Position numbers and translations under genes: made by a program. From assembly GCA_002943765.1 (NCBI GenBank), contig PQWQ01000003.1, positions 1,612,001 to 1,676,000 of the forward strand: DNA of 64,000 nucleotides, given 5' to 3'. Below are positions 30,753 through 43,300 of the stretch, piece after piece. A model generated the notes under the pieces. It worked only from the letters and a program-made list of their open reading frames with translations, did not search any database and was not told the origin of the DNA. The first letter of the stretch is position 1. The number at the start of each line of letters is the position of its first letter. This stretch comes from Psoroptes ovis (lineage: Eukaryota > Arthropoda > Arachnida > Sarcoptiformes > Psoroptidae).

Positions 30753-32859
30753 ACGTACATAATTTTGCTATTGATTTAATAATAATTTTCAATTTAATAA
30801 CGAAACAATAATAATAATTATATCATTGGAAAATACTCAAATTTCTACTCACTAAACATAAATTTACCATCACAAATTGTAACAATTCAAAATTAAAATG
30901 AAAAATCTTTGTATTAAACTAATTTTGATAATATTAATAATGAAAATAAAAATAAACTTTTGACAAAACATAATTCAGCTTTTATTCAAAAAAAAAAAAA
31001 AAAAAAATCAAAAATTATTTATCAAAAAAAAAAAAAAAATTGTTTATTCAAAGAATTGAGAATAAATTCTTGGCGAAAATATCGAGTCTGTCCGGAAAGT
31101 TTATTCCCATCAATACCAAGATCCTTATTAAAAAATCGGAAAAAGCTTTTTGAACAACCAAAATAATTCATAAGAATATTCTCAAGAATTTTTATCTTTA
31201 TTGTTGATTATTTATAATTAATTTGATATTTGTCGAAAACAGTTTCTTACGAATATACTTCCGAACGAAATCATAAATGTTTATTCATCAACTAATTCAT
31301 CGAATTCATTTATTTAGTCATTGATTTAAATGATATTTTGAATAAATAATCATCATCATCATTATTAGCTGCGAAAAAACGAAAAAAAAAAAACAAAACA
31401 AAAATTCTTGATTATTTTGCGTCTTAATCATTTTTCTTTATTATTGATAATAATAATGATGATGATGATGATTATGATTATGATTCTTCTTCTTATTATT
31501 AATCATAATGATGTATCTTTAACGATCATAATCATCAATTGCATTAACAGCAGCAACAGCAGCAGCGGCGGCAGCAAAATTCATGATAATAAACATCATC
31601 ATTTTGTTTTTCTTTGTCTTCGGGTATTTTTCTTATTTTCATATTTTTTTTTTGTTTTGTTTCAGAAATATATTCATTCCCTAAGAATAATTTTCTTGAA
31701 ATCATTTTCAATTGATTTTATTTTGTTTTGTTTTTTTATTTTGAAAATAATTATTATTCTAATAATAATAATGATGATGATTATGATCATGATAATAATG
31801 TTGAATGCAGATGATAAAGATGGTAAAGATGATCATCATGATGATCATGATCATGATCATTATCATTATTATCGTTATCATCATTATGGTAATGAAAATG
31901 TCATTAAGATCATTATTATTATTAGAATAATAACGATGATGATAATTTCAAAACATTTTGGGTGAATCGTTATAAATCGTTTCTTGTGAATCGTTATTTA
32001 TTTATTATTTCTTATATTTTATAAGATCATAAATAAAGGGAGAAAATAATCATTAATCACAATCTATTTGTATTGAAATATCTTTGGATCCATCTTATTA
32101 GTACATTTATCATTTGTGCGTATCGCACAAATGATTTTCTATTCATACAAAAATGTGAATCTTACAAATATACATTGTAACACAACAACATCAGCCGAAT
32201 TTTATCGAAAAATTTGATGTGTAATCAATTTTGTTTTCCATTTCTTTGCGCTAGATCTGATCCGATTCGATCTTATTTGATTTAATGTGTTTCACCAAGT
32301 TTGTGTCGATTTGAGCGATAGAGTATTGTGTATGCAAGAAATTCTTATCGTAGAATCATTCAAAAACATAATCATTGATCAATTAATCAATCAATCAGTG
32401 GATCGATCGATACAACTGATAGATCGATAATTTTTTGTAGATTTTTCAAAATTACAAATAATTCGTTTCATGGAAATTTGTTTGTTCATTAATCGTTGTT
32501 TGTTTGCTATTTGTTCGTTTGTTGATAATCTATCTTCATCATTCATTCCAATCCGATCATTCAGTGATTCAGTGATTGAATGATTAATTTTTTTTTCTCG
32601 CGTTCTTTGAGAATTCAATGAATCATTGAATTGATATTGATTTATTATGAATCAAAGCTTCTGATGCACGATTGAATGTCAAAATAGAATATCAAATTAC
32701 AATTCGATGAATTAATTCAAATTGATCTTTATTCTTGCTCGTTTTTCTGTGATTTACGACTGAAAAATGCTTCATTGAAATTCATTTATTTATCATAAAT
32801 CACTGATTTAATGTTTTTTTTTTTTGTTGTAAAAATTCATACAATATCACTGTTTATAT
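30753..32859. other. Non-coding, simple-sequence stretch
   Basis: Contains A17 and A14 runs near 30990-31040, ATG/ATT repeats (31440-31500 and 31740-31930) and a short CAG run (31550-31575). Frames here translate to Ile/Met/His/Asp low complexity. No gene is supported. Confidence 0.6.
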
Positions 32860-33032
32860 CAGTGATTCCCAAACTTTTTGGGACCATTGCCCACTTTCAC
32901 AAAAAAATATCCTTCATCGCCCACCCCTTAAGAAATGTCCATTGCCCAATAATGTGCCAATGGACCATTATCGCCCACCTGAGTCGCTAAATCGCCCGTG
33001 GTGGGCGATATCGCCCAGTTTGGGAATCACTG
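32860..33032. mobile_element. 173-bp hAT-type MITE
   Basis: Perfect 16-bp terminal inverted repeats CAGTGATTCCCAAACT / AGTTTGGGAATCACTG, flanked by the exact 8-bp duplication GTTTATAT (32852-32859 and 33033-33040). The interior repeats GCCCAC/GCCCA about seven times and has a GTGGTGGGCGATATCGCCCA foldback. It has no coding capacity. The CAGTG..CCCAAACT ends are typical of hAT elements of many animals. Confidence 0.93.
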
Positions 33033-33040
33033 GTTTATAT

Positions 33041-36000
33041 TGATCGGCTTTGTAGATCCACTCACTGAAGATTTGAGAATTCGGCATGAGCCAAAAGCAC
33101 AAACAGCAGATTGAGCAGAATTTACTTGAAATGCACACAGAGAATCGCTATATTTTTCTATTCGTTGACAGGCAAACAAACAAATGTGAAATTGAAATCC
33201 AAATACAATCATCAATCAAATTCATTTCATTTGTCATTGTTTGTCAAATTTATATTTTCAATTTAAGAAATGAAATCCTCTGAATCATTTATTGAACATT
33301 CACATTGATGATACATGGTAAAAAAAGATGAAGATAAAGACATCGGCATCAGCATAATCATAGTCGAATCGTTGAATCGTCGATTCTTCATTCTTAAACG
33401 CGTAAATTCATGAATATTCAGTGATATTATATCATCATTCATAGACAAATTGAAACTATGTATTGATCAATTTCCTAATTGAAATCGAAAAGTCTCTAGC
33501 GCGTGTTATCTTGAATATCTTTGAAGAACATTTTTCGAATTTTTAGTTTAAATTGTTCAAGAATTTTCACCAATTCTTCACGAAAAAATTCTACAAGAGA
33601 GCATTCGTTTGGCCAATATCTTCACCACCACCACCATCTCCCACCACCGAAGAATCCATTCTATCACCATATGTGATCAACACTGATAATTGAATTAAAT
33701 TGAATTTTTGAAAAAAATAAATCGAAATTTTATTTTATTTTCTCTGACTTTCAAAGAAGTTGGGAATAAACATATCGTAATCACAAGGCGCTAATCTCAC
33801 GAATCTCACGCTGTGAGAATTTCTTTGAATTTCAAAGAATTTCTTCGTGATATTCACTGATACACTGATATGTATTTGAAGAAAAAGATACAAAGTTTGT
33901 ATAGATAAGGATTTGTGATTTATCTATGTTTGTTTCAATGTTTCAACGTCTTCAGCGAAAAACAAAATATTTATCCCATTTCTCATGGAATAAAATGCCA
34001 AGTAAACAACACATTCAGGCATCGATATGATGATGATGATGATGATAGGATTTATTCACTGTATCTGTTTGTTTGTGTATTGATGATAATATCATTATTA
34101 TTGTTTACGATGGAAAAAAGATTTATTATTGTTTATTTCATATCGTTATTATTATTGTTATTATTAGTTGTATGTATAGATAAATGTAAATTGATAAATA
34201 ATGAACAATGAAATGATGATAATAATCACATGCAGAGATAAGGAATTATCATATGAACATATGACTTAAGATAATTGTCATATATCTCATGTATATCTGC
34301 GTCTGTGTATATGGTTTTCCGGGTTTCTTTATTCTCACATTTGAAATAGTGAATTCGGGGATTTATTTCATCGTTTTTAAACAATTGTTTTGGTCATTCA
34401 TATGTATCACATGTGTACACGGATTTACAGATTTGCATGCGGCTTCATCATATGTGTGTGTCTGACATTGATATTATTGATATGCTGAAACAATACGATA
34501 TACAACTGATATACGATCCTTAGGAATGTAAGGACTTCTGCATTAAATACACAAGATTTTCAGCATAAGAAAAAGAATTTCTGTTCATACCAGGCGAATA
34601 TACGAAATAAGTCTTATAATAGAAAAGATTTCATAAAAAACAATTTAAACATTGTATTATTGGATTGTCCAATAAGTTCATGTTGAAATCAATGAGAAAG
34701 TCTATTGAAAACACAGCAAAAACTTTTCGGACAACCATCCGAATTCAAAACTGAAAATATACAAATACAATGAATATATTTTAACATTGTTTCCATGAGA
34801 AATCATTTTAATGATAATGATAAAATACAATGAATGATGCACCATTATAATATATGTCTAAATTCGTATATATCTGCACATATAACAATGAACAATCTTA
34901 TACATTTATGCCATAGAAAAACATATAAATATACATTTATCAAATAAATAAACAAGATTAATGGACATTCAGATTCTTTAAAAATGAAAATTTTGAAAAA
35001 TAAATGGCCAACTGCATTTTAAAAACATTCGTGAAATCCAACAAACGGAATAAAAACACAGAAAAAATATAATAATCAACAATACAAGTCAAATACATAC
35101 ACAAAAATATTTGTGAATAAAAATGGATTTGTAATATTTTTAGATTTTGATTTTAAATTCTGAGTTCTTAGATTTTTTTTTGAGTTATTTCAAATAAATC
35201 ATAGAATTTGACTAAGAAATCATAGAAGAATCATTTAGAATGAAATAAAGAGGGGATAAATCACATAAATCACAAAAATCCCCCGAAAAAAAATATAAAA
35301 ACATCTTAGCCAATAAATCAAACAAGTCAACCAACAAGCCATCAAGCAATTCTTTTAAATTCTTGAAGTTTTTAAGAATTTCCGAAGTTATTTTTCGCTA
35401 CGCCACATTGCAAGAACTTAAAATATTCCAAGAATATTCTTTAAAATATTCTCGACTCGTTCTTTCTCCGAAACTCTTCATTAATTGATTATTAATAATC
35501 TGTTAATTATCAAAATTTTTTTTTTTAATGAACAAAGCCCCTATTTTATCCCCTTAAAATCTTGAATTTTCACAAGATTCACGCGTTATAAGCCAGTGTG
35601 TCATGAGCTTTAAATTAAAAGAAAAATACAAAGATGCACAAATGGCTGCCTAACACTCAAAATGTCAAAATGTTTGCTTCACTGCCATAAATCATTGTCA
35701 TAATAAAATTAATATCTGGATACAAGTAACTGTGTGTATGAGTATTTAATAATAATAAGTTACATGATACATCTTGGTGAATGATAAGACTTTATACCAA
35801 AATTTGAAAAAAAAAATTCAATTTCAATCCAAATTTAATATATTGTCGAAATTCTATTCCTTTCTCTCAATTTCCATTACCCTTTCTCTTTTATCAAAAC
35901 ACAACTTCACAGAGCCTAAAGATTCAATATTTTAAAGATGGGAACAAAGTAAATGTAGATTTTGACCACAAAAGTCAAAGACGTTATGCACAATTACTTA

Positions 36001-36919
36001 GTTGCCAATTCAAAAAAAAAAAAAAAATGAAAATTGTATCATTTTTTTTTCAATTTTAAATCTTTTAGATTAAAGTGAATTTGAACCAAAAAAATACTAG
36101 AAATATGGAGACCTAAACTCGGGGACCTTTTGCAGAACGAACCTGGATAATAATTTTGGAACAAAATTCATGTAGCGATAATCTTACAAACTAAGAACCG
36201 AATACTCTCGTCTAGATATTTGGGATCCAGGATGTTCCCGAAAAAGAACCCGGAGAGAATCCAAGAAATCCTGGGATCTAAGAAGAATTTCGAAATTCAT
36301 ATATTTTTAAAGGAAAAAATGAAAATATTAATATTTCACTAACACTGTCATATTGAAATTTTCATATTTTATCTTGGAAAAATATTTTATTTTATTTTAT
36401 TTCATTTTATTTATTTATTAAATTTGAATTGAAGATGTTTTGAAATTTTTTTTTCATTTTTTCTCCTGATTTTGTTATCACCATTTTCCATCCATATTAC
36501 GTGAATGGTGGATGATACACGTCGACGACAACGACGTGTGTGCACCTAATATATTTCTTATGGCACATAATATTTTTTTTTCAAAAAGTCAAATATCTTG
36601 TCATTGATCATTGACAAAATAAAAAAAATGAAAAATTCAAATCACGACAAAATTATTTGCAAATGAAAAAAAAATGAAATAGATAAATAAATAAATAAAT
36701 AAACAATTTCAAAAATTTTCAAAAATGAAATTATTTGAAATCAAAACATCACGAAAATTTTTGAACAAATGTACACAATTCACATGATTGGAAATAGAAT
36801 ATAATAAGAATTTTCAAAATAATAAAAATGAAATTATTTCAAAGAAAATTCTGTTTGAAATAAAATCAAAATTCTTTGAAGATTTCTCGTTTCTATTTCT
36901 CTCGTTCCAACTTATTTGA
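33041..36919. other. Non-coding stretch
   Basis: AT-rich simple sequence and short frames without codon bias. One patch (36095-36290) is less AT-rich, with GGGGACC, GGGATCC and CCCGGAG words, and resembles decayed transposon or UTR sequence, but nothing is recognised. Confidence 0.5.
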
Positions 36920-37320
36920 TTATTTTCTTAAAAATTTCAATAGGTACCTATGGAAAAAAAGCACCAAGGTGAATGCCAACTGCGTGAATATAAACGCAAT
37001 CGTCGAGACACCACCAACAATGATAATTGCCTGCATTTTTCTTGCATTTTCTACTGTCTAACTCTTTTTAAAATGATTGTCGTTTCAAGATATCAAGTGA
37101 ATTTTATTGCTTCTTAATTTATTATTTAAAATGTTATCAAAAATGAATAGATTCATTAATTCACTTATACATTGATTCATGGACTCGCGGGCTCATGGAC
37201 TCTTTGATTCAATGATAAATTGGATCTACTGCCAGCAAGATTGCAAATATATCCACGTGAATTGGTGCAAGTATTGAAATTATATTCGCAAACATCCAAT
37301 GTTGGTGTGTTATGATTCAT
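36920..37320 (-). CDS. Possible small Cys-containing single-pass membrane protein
   Basis: Two short minus-strand frames join in phase: 37230-37320 (MNHNTPTLDVCEYNFNTC..., with Cys at spacings 6 and 7, then NSRGYICNLAG) and 36920-37053 (ENARKMQAIIIVGGVSTIA, a hydrophobic span of about 22 residues, then the basic tail HRYLLKFLRK and stop). The intron would be 176 bp with GTAGAT...GACAG borders; both sites are weak. The predicted product is 74 residues with a Cys-bearing N-terminus outside, one transmembrane helix and a basic cytosolic tail. It could equally be the last two exons of a longer EGF-like receptor or ligand. Family unknown. It stands out from the surrounding low-complexity DNA. Confidence 0.3.
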
Positions 37321-40300
37321 TGAAATTTTAAATTTTAAATTTGAAAATTTCGAAAATCCTTCAGAAACCTTGAAAATTTTAAATTGAATTTATTTTTAAT
37401 TTGGATAATTTTGAAGTAAAGAAAAATTCCATGGAAAAATTTTCCCAAGATCAGAAAATTAAACGAAGAATCAAATAAAGAATAATAGTTTTCGTATGTT
37501 AAAAAAATATTTGAGAAAAAACTTCAAAGAAATTCAAAGAATTTCAAATTAAGAAACTCTTAAAGTCTTTGAATATATAAAATTACAAATAATAATAAGG
37601 AGAATAAAGAAAAATTCCTCAGAATAAATACATGGCAAACATTGAAAGAAAATATTCTTGAATTAAATATTGAGAAAAATTCAAAGTGTTTGTTTATTTA
37701 TTCATTTATTTATTTGCTTGTTTGTTTGTTTGGTCGTTGTTTGATTGTTTTGAATGTTTTATTCTTTTTAAAAATTTTGTTTTTTCCTCTTTTTCCCTTC
37801 ATCAAAATTCTTTTGGTATTTCGATGGTGGTGATGGTGATGGAAGGAGAGGAAAAATTTTTTTTTCAAAGAAATTTTCCTCATCTTCAAATGAATGGAAA
37901 GAAATAATTTTAAAATTTTTAGTGAATTTTCCTTGAATTTCTTTGAATTTTCTCTGCTATTTACACGACCAGAATGTGTACGACGGACATGGAGATGCAG
38001 AGATGGCGATAGGGGCAAAGGAAAATGGAGAAGGGGGAGAAATGGAGGGGAAGAGATGTGGGGAATGGGAAAAATTTCTACACGAAATTGGACAAAGAAT
38101 CAAAGAAAGTACGGAGGAAAAAACATTTCCATTTCCATCATTACATTGAATCATTCATTCATTCACTCATTCATTCAATGATCACATTGAAATTGATTCG
38201 TTAAATTCATTCATCGCATTTCATAAATTCATGTTGTTTGCGAAATGATAAAAAGAGTGTCGTTGGTGCTTGTCGAGTGTGTGTTTGATGGATGAACATG
38301 AATGGCAATGAAATGAATAAATGATGAACACATTTCAAATGACTGATATGAATACGATCCAAAATGATCGAGATGAATACAATTCGAAATGATTGAAATG
38401 AATTTTAAACTTTCGAAAATTATGAATATTTTCAAATTTTCCCAATGAAACATCATAATCAAAAAAAAGTTGAAATGAATGAATGTAGATCATTTTATAT
38501 GTTTACATATTTGTTGGGGAATTCAAAATTTTCTTATTATTAAGAAGAAAAGAATTCGTTCGTTCATTCATTCAATGAATTCTTGGAGGAATTTAAAAGA
38601 ATTTTTGAAAATTCATCGAATAGAATTGAATAGAAATGAACAAAAGTGAATAGATTCATACAGAATTCACATAATTTCAAAATCAAATGAATGATAAATG
38701 CCAGAATTATTTTCGAGTAGAAAAGAAGAAATTTTAAATTTTGAAATTTGTTAAGAATTTCGTTTTTTTTTCTTTTGTTGATTTGTTTTTGAATTTTTTT
38801 CTCGATTCATTCTTGTTTTTCATTATTCATGATAGTAGTAGAGTTTCGAATTCTTGAAATCTTTATCATTTGAATTTGAATACATTTTTTCAACAAAAAA
38901 AAAATTTGAATTCAAAATTGATAAATAAAATTTGGTGAAATTTTTGGTTAAATTTACAAATCAAAATTTCAAAAAGAAATTTGTATGAATTGATAATGAT
39001 AATTCATACTACAAACAATTGAAAACGATTGAAATGAATGACTTGAAATGAATAAAAGTGTGAATTGTCGTCAAAAGTTGTTTCAAGAAATCTTTGAAAT
39101 TCACTTGAGAATCTCAAGATTTTCATTGTAGTCTTTTGGTGAATTTCAGTTGAAATTACTCAAGAAGTTAGATTATTCCAAGAGAAACCTCAAAACACAC
39201 AAACGACTGACCTAATTGACCACATGGACATCAGAGTGGACATTGAAGAGTGATGATTTTCAATTATCGAGCAACGATAAGAGGAACCAAAGTTAACAGA
39301 AAAAGTTAATTGATAAAATCTTGAATTGAAATATAAAAGTTGGCATCAACAATAAACGAATAGATAGATAATTGATTGATTGATGAAATCATTTATTTTA
39401 TATCAACATTCATTCATTCACTATACATTCAAGATAAATATATCGAATGGTGGTGATGAGAGCTCATCTATTTGAAATAATGATTTGAAAATTATCAGCT
39501 TTTCCACTAAATGAATACCCAAACACCATTTCGGAATCACAAACAACAATATTAATTATAATGAATCAACCAGAAAAAAAACTGACTGAAAAAAGAAAAA
39601 CTTTTCAAAGTAACTTTTCATTATTTTTAAATGATGATTGGAAATAATGAAAAAACTAAGAAATATCAAGAAAGTCATTCATATCCTTATTTACTTCATT
39701 CATTTCTAATAGTAACATTTTCATATATCAAATTCAAATCAAAGAATTTATGGTCGAATAATTCAAATAATTATAATTTTGTATCGATACGAAAATATAT
39801 TCTATGTTTCAATGTTGATCATAGAAAATCAAAATTGAATTCTGAATTCGGGTCTTACCAAGAAAACCAAAGATATATCGAAACCATATGCTGATGTGTA
39901 CGATATGGACCAATGAGGGTGATGCGGACCAGAGATGGTCAAGAATAAAAACAAAATGGAAAACTCAGAAAAGTTTTGATTCAATTTAATAAGAATTTAT
40001 TCTTATATTTGTACCATGATATTTTCGATTCATGGCCAAGAATGTATAAGAATCAAAGAATGTACCATCGAATGGTATAATATTCTTATAATATTATTCA
40101 CCCATATATCACTAAATCACTGATTTCATTGGTCAAATTTTGTTTTGGTTCTAAAATAAATGAAATTTTCTTTTTTTTTCATTTTCTCTTTATTCCATTT
40201 TACAAATGATAATGATTGATTGATGATGTTAATTCATTCATTCATTCATTTCAGTCATTTATTTATGGTTATTTTTCGTGATTGTGCATGGCATATGCAG

Positions 40301-43300
40301 CTCTTTTAGCTCCACTAAAAAAGCTAAAAGATAAGTTTTTTTCTGATTTTTTTTTTTTTTGCTTTGATGGTAAACAACCAACCAAACCAACACTTGTAAA
40401 TTATATACCAAACCATCCACACACACACGCACACTCAATTTCGAATATTGCATCGTCAATATTGATTTCCATTCGGAAAGATTAATTTCTTGTGATGGAC
40501 TTTGAGTGCAACTCTGAGCGATCTGTTTTCGAGACTCTTGACTGAATCTTTGGCCAAATCGTTGCTTCGCCGTACATCACAGCCAAGATTATCCATTATC
40601 ATTCATTTTCAATCCAGCATTGAACATTCAAAAGTCAAAAATTCATATTTCATTTCATTAATTTCATTCATTCATTTATAATATGGTCAATATTTTATCA
40701 TTATTATTATTCAAGACAAATATAAACCAAAGTTTTTTGTTTTGGTTTTTTATTTTATTTCTTTGATTTTTTATTTTATTTTCATTTTTATTTCAGAACG
40801 CAATAATTTTATTGTTATGCTTGGTTGATTTATTTGATTTATTCACTCATTCATTCATTAATTCTGGTCCATTTTGACCAGAATCAAGAGTCAGATGAAT
40901 CAGAAGAATGAGAAGAATCAAAAGAATCGCTAAAAAACCAAGAACAAAACCAGAATTTCAAAGTTAAACTTTGAATTTATTAAACTCTCTTCAAATGATG
41001 AATTGAATGATGAATTGGATTGAGCTTTGGAGAGAGTTAAAATGGAGCTGAGAATTTTGAAAAATCTGAAAAAATTGAAGCATTTTTCCATTCGAAATTC
41101 GAATAAGAATTTGTGTTGAGAATCCAATGGGTAGAAATTGGAAAAAATAACGACACAGAATGGCCGGAAACACTACGAAATACAATGGAACAGAATTCAT
41201 TTTTCATAATTTTGTTTTGTTTGACCAATTGAAAATTGATGGTCTGAGCCTCTCTCGTTTGTTTGTTTGTTTGTTTCACTGGTTCATAAATTTCAATGGC
41301 GTGTTTTCGTATGCAAATATGCAAATACACGATTGAATTATGATCATTAAAAATGAAAAGTTTTCTTTCATTTTCGAGGATCGAAAAATGACAAATTGTT
41401 TTTTTTCAAATCGTCGTTGTTGTTGTTGTTGGTCTTCGGGGTTCTCGTACATTTTGCCCTGTTAATGGTAGTGAATTCTGGTTGTTGTGGGCCAAATTTC
41501 TGGTGAAACCGAAATTTTTAATTGATTTTCTCCTCTCCATTTAAATTCAAACTCATCTACTCATTCTTTGTGCTTTATTCAATGGTTGTTGTTTGGCTCG
41601 AATTGCAAAATCTTCAGGGAAAATTTTTTCGGTATAAAAATGAAATTATTCAAATAATAAGCATTGTTTTTTGTTTGTTTATTCGGCCACCAGTGACCGA
41701 ATAATTCGCCAATATTCAATGATTACGATAATAATGGGTTCTCATTTTGCATTTGAATTTTTGAAATTTTGAATTTTTTCTCTGAAGAAATTTGAAACTT
41801 TTCTCATTTAAAACAAACAAAACAAAACAAACAAAATAACGATATTATTATTGAAAATAATAATAATAATATTCCTATTACTTGAGAATTTTGAATTTTT
41901 TGAATTTTTTCAAATTTTCGAATTTTTAAAAAAATATTCAAATATCAAATTTTATTTTAAAAGATTTAATCGGATTCCATATAATTTCATTCCGCGTTAC
42001 ACTTGATTTCAGTTGTTTTTCAGTTAATTTGACACAATTATTATCAGCAGCATCAAATTACATTAAATCAAGCATCATGAGAATGTCTATGAATATTTAT
42101 TTGTTTTATCCATTTATTTATTTATTTATTTATTTCAATCAATTCAAAGTACAACCTGGCACAAAAGGTTGTTTTTGTCAGATTCATTTTCATTTGTTTT
42201 ATTTCAGCAAATATTCCTACACGAGAAATTTTTCCGCTAAATTTGATTTTCATTTCTACTCAGATGAACTCATGTTTCTATGTTATATGCGATTGTAAAA
42301 CGGCAAATTTGCAATGAATTTCAAAGAAATTAAGAGAAATTATTCATTGAAAAACTTTTTGAAATTCATTTTTTTCTGCAGAAATGCATTTATTTATTCA
42401 TTTGAAATCTATTAATCAAAAATTAGGAATGTTTCGAAAATTGTGAATGAGGTTGGAACCTTGAAAAACCTTTCCGACGTGGAAAAAACCTCTAAAAAAT
42501 GCTTTTTCCTTCAATTTTTGCTATTTTCACCATCAATAGTCTATTGATATGTATTCGTAAGAATTTTCGACCCTAATACAGAGTTCAATACATTCAATTC
42601 ATTCATTTATCAATGAACACACATTCAAACAAACAAACAAGCAAAGAAAAATGTGTTTGAAATGTTTCCGAAAAATTTAATGCATTTTCATTTATTGTCC
42701 TTGTTCTATGGTTCAATATTCAATTGATTCATAATTATTGATACAGATTCTTGCCGAATCAATCGAAATTTGCCAAAAGAAATTCTTATCTCATCATAGA
42801 AATACATTGGAATACACTGAAATACATTGCTTTTCAGCTATTTCAATACAACATTGCTTTGAATTGAATGATCAATGAATGAAATAAAACGAACGAATGA
42901 ATATCGAAAAACAAACCTGCAAAAATGAAATGTTTTATTTCTATGAATGAATGAATAAATAAATAAATGTACGAATGAATATACGGAAAATGAATAAATG
43001 TAAAAAATTATCAACGATAAAAAAAACAAAAAAGCGAGATTTCATGGAACATTTATCTTGATAATGATTATCGTTTTATATTATAGTTGATTTGTTGGTT
43101 TCTTGTACCGAAGCAATATAAATAAAAATGAAATATAAAAAAAAATGGGAAAAATAATGGTGTGATATTCGCGGATGCATTCGTTGGATGATGGTTGATG
43201 GTTATTGTTGTCTATGGCAATGATGATGATGCTGTAATTGTCGCAAAAAATAAAAATCGGAAAAATAAAATGATCATTTGTAATAATAATCGCAATGATA

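Noticed and set aside
30960..31166. Plus-strand basic frame of 68 codons
   Set aside because: First half is a poly-A translation; remainder has no recognisable family.
31408..31965. Plus-strand frame of 185 codons
   Set aside because: Ile/Met/Asp/His low complexity from ATG/ATT/GAT repeats; no codon-bias or domain signal.
37894..38181. Overlapping frames on both strands in a purine-rich patch
   Set aside because: Open in several frames because of biased composition; no conserved motif.
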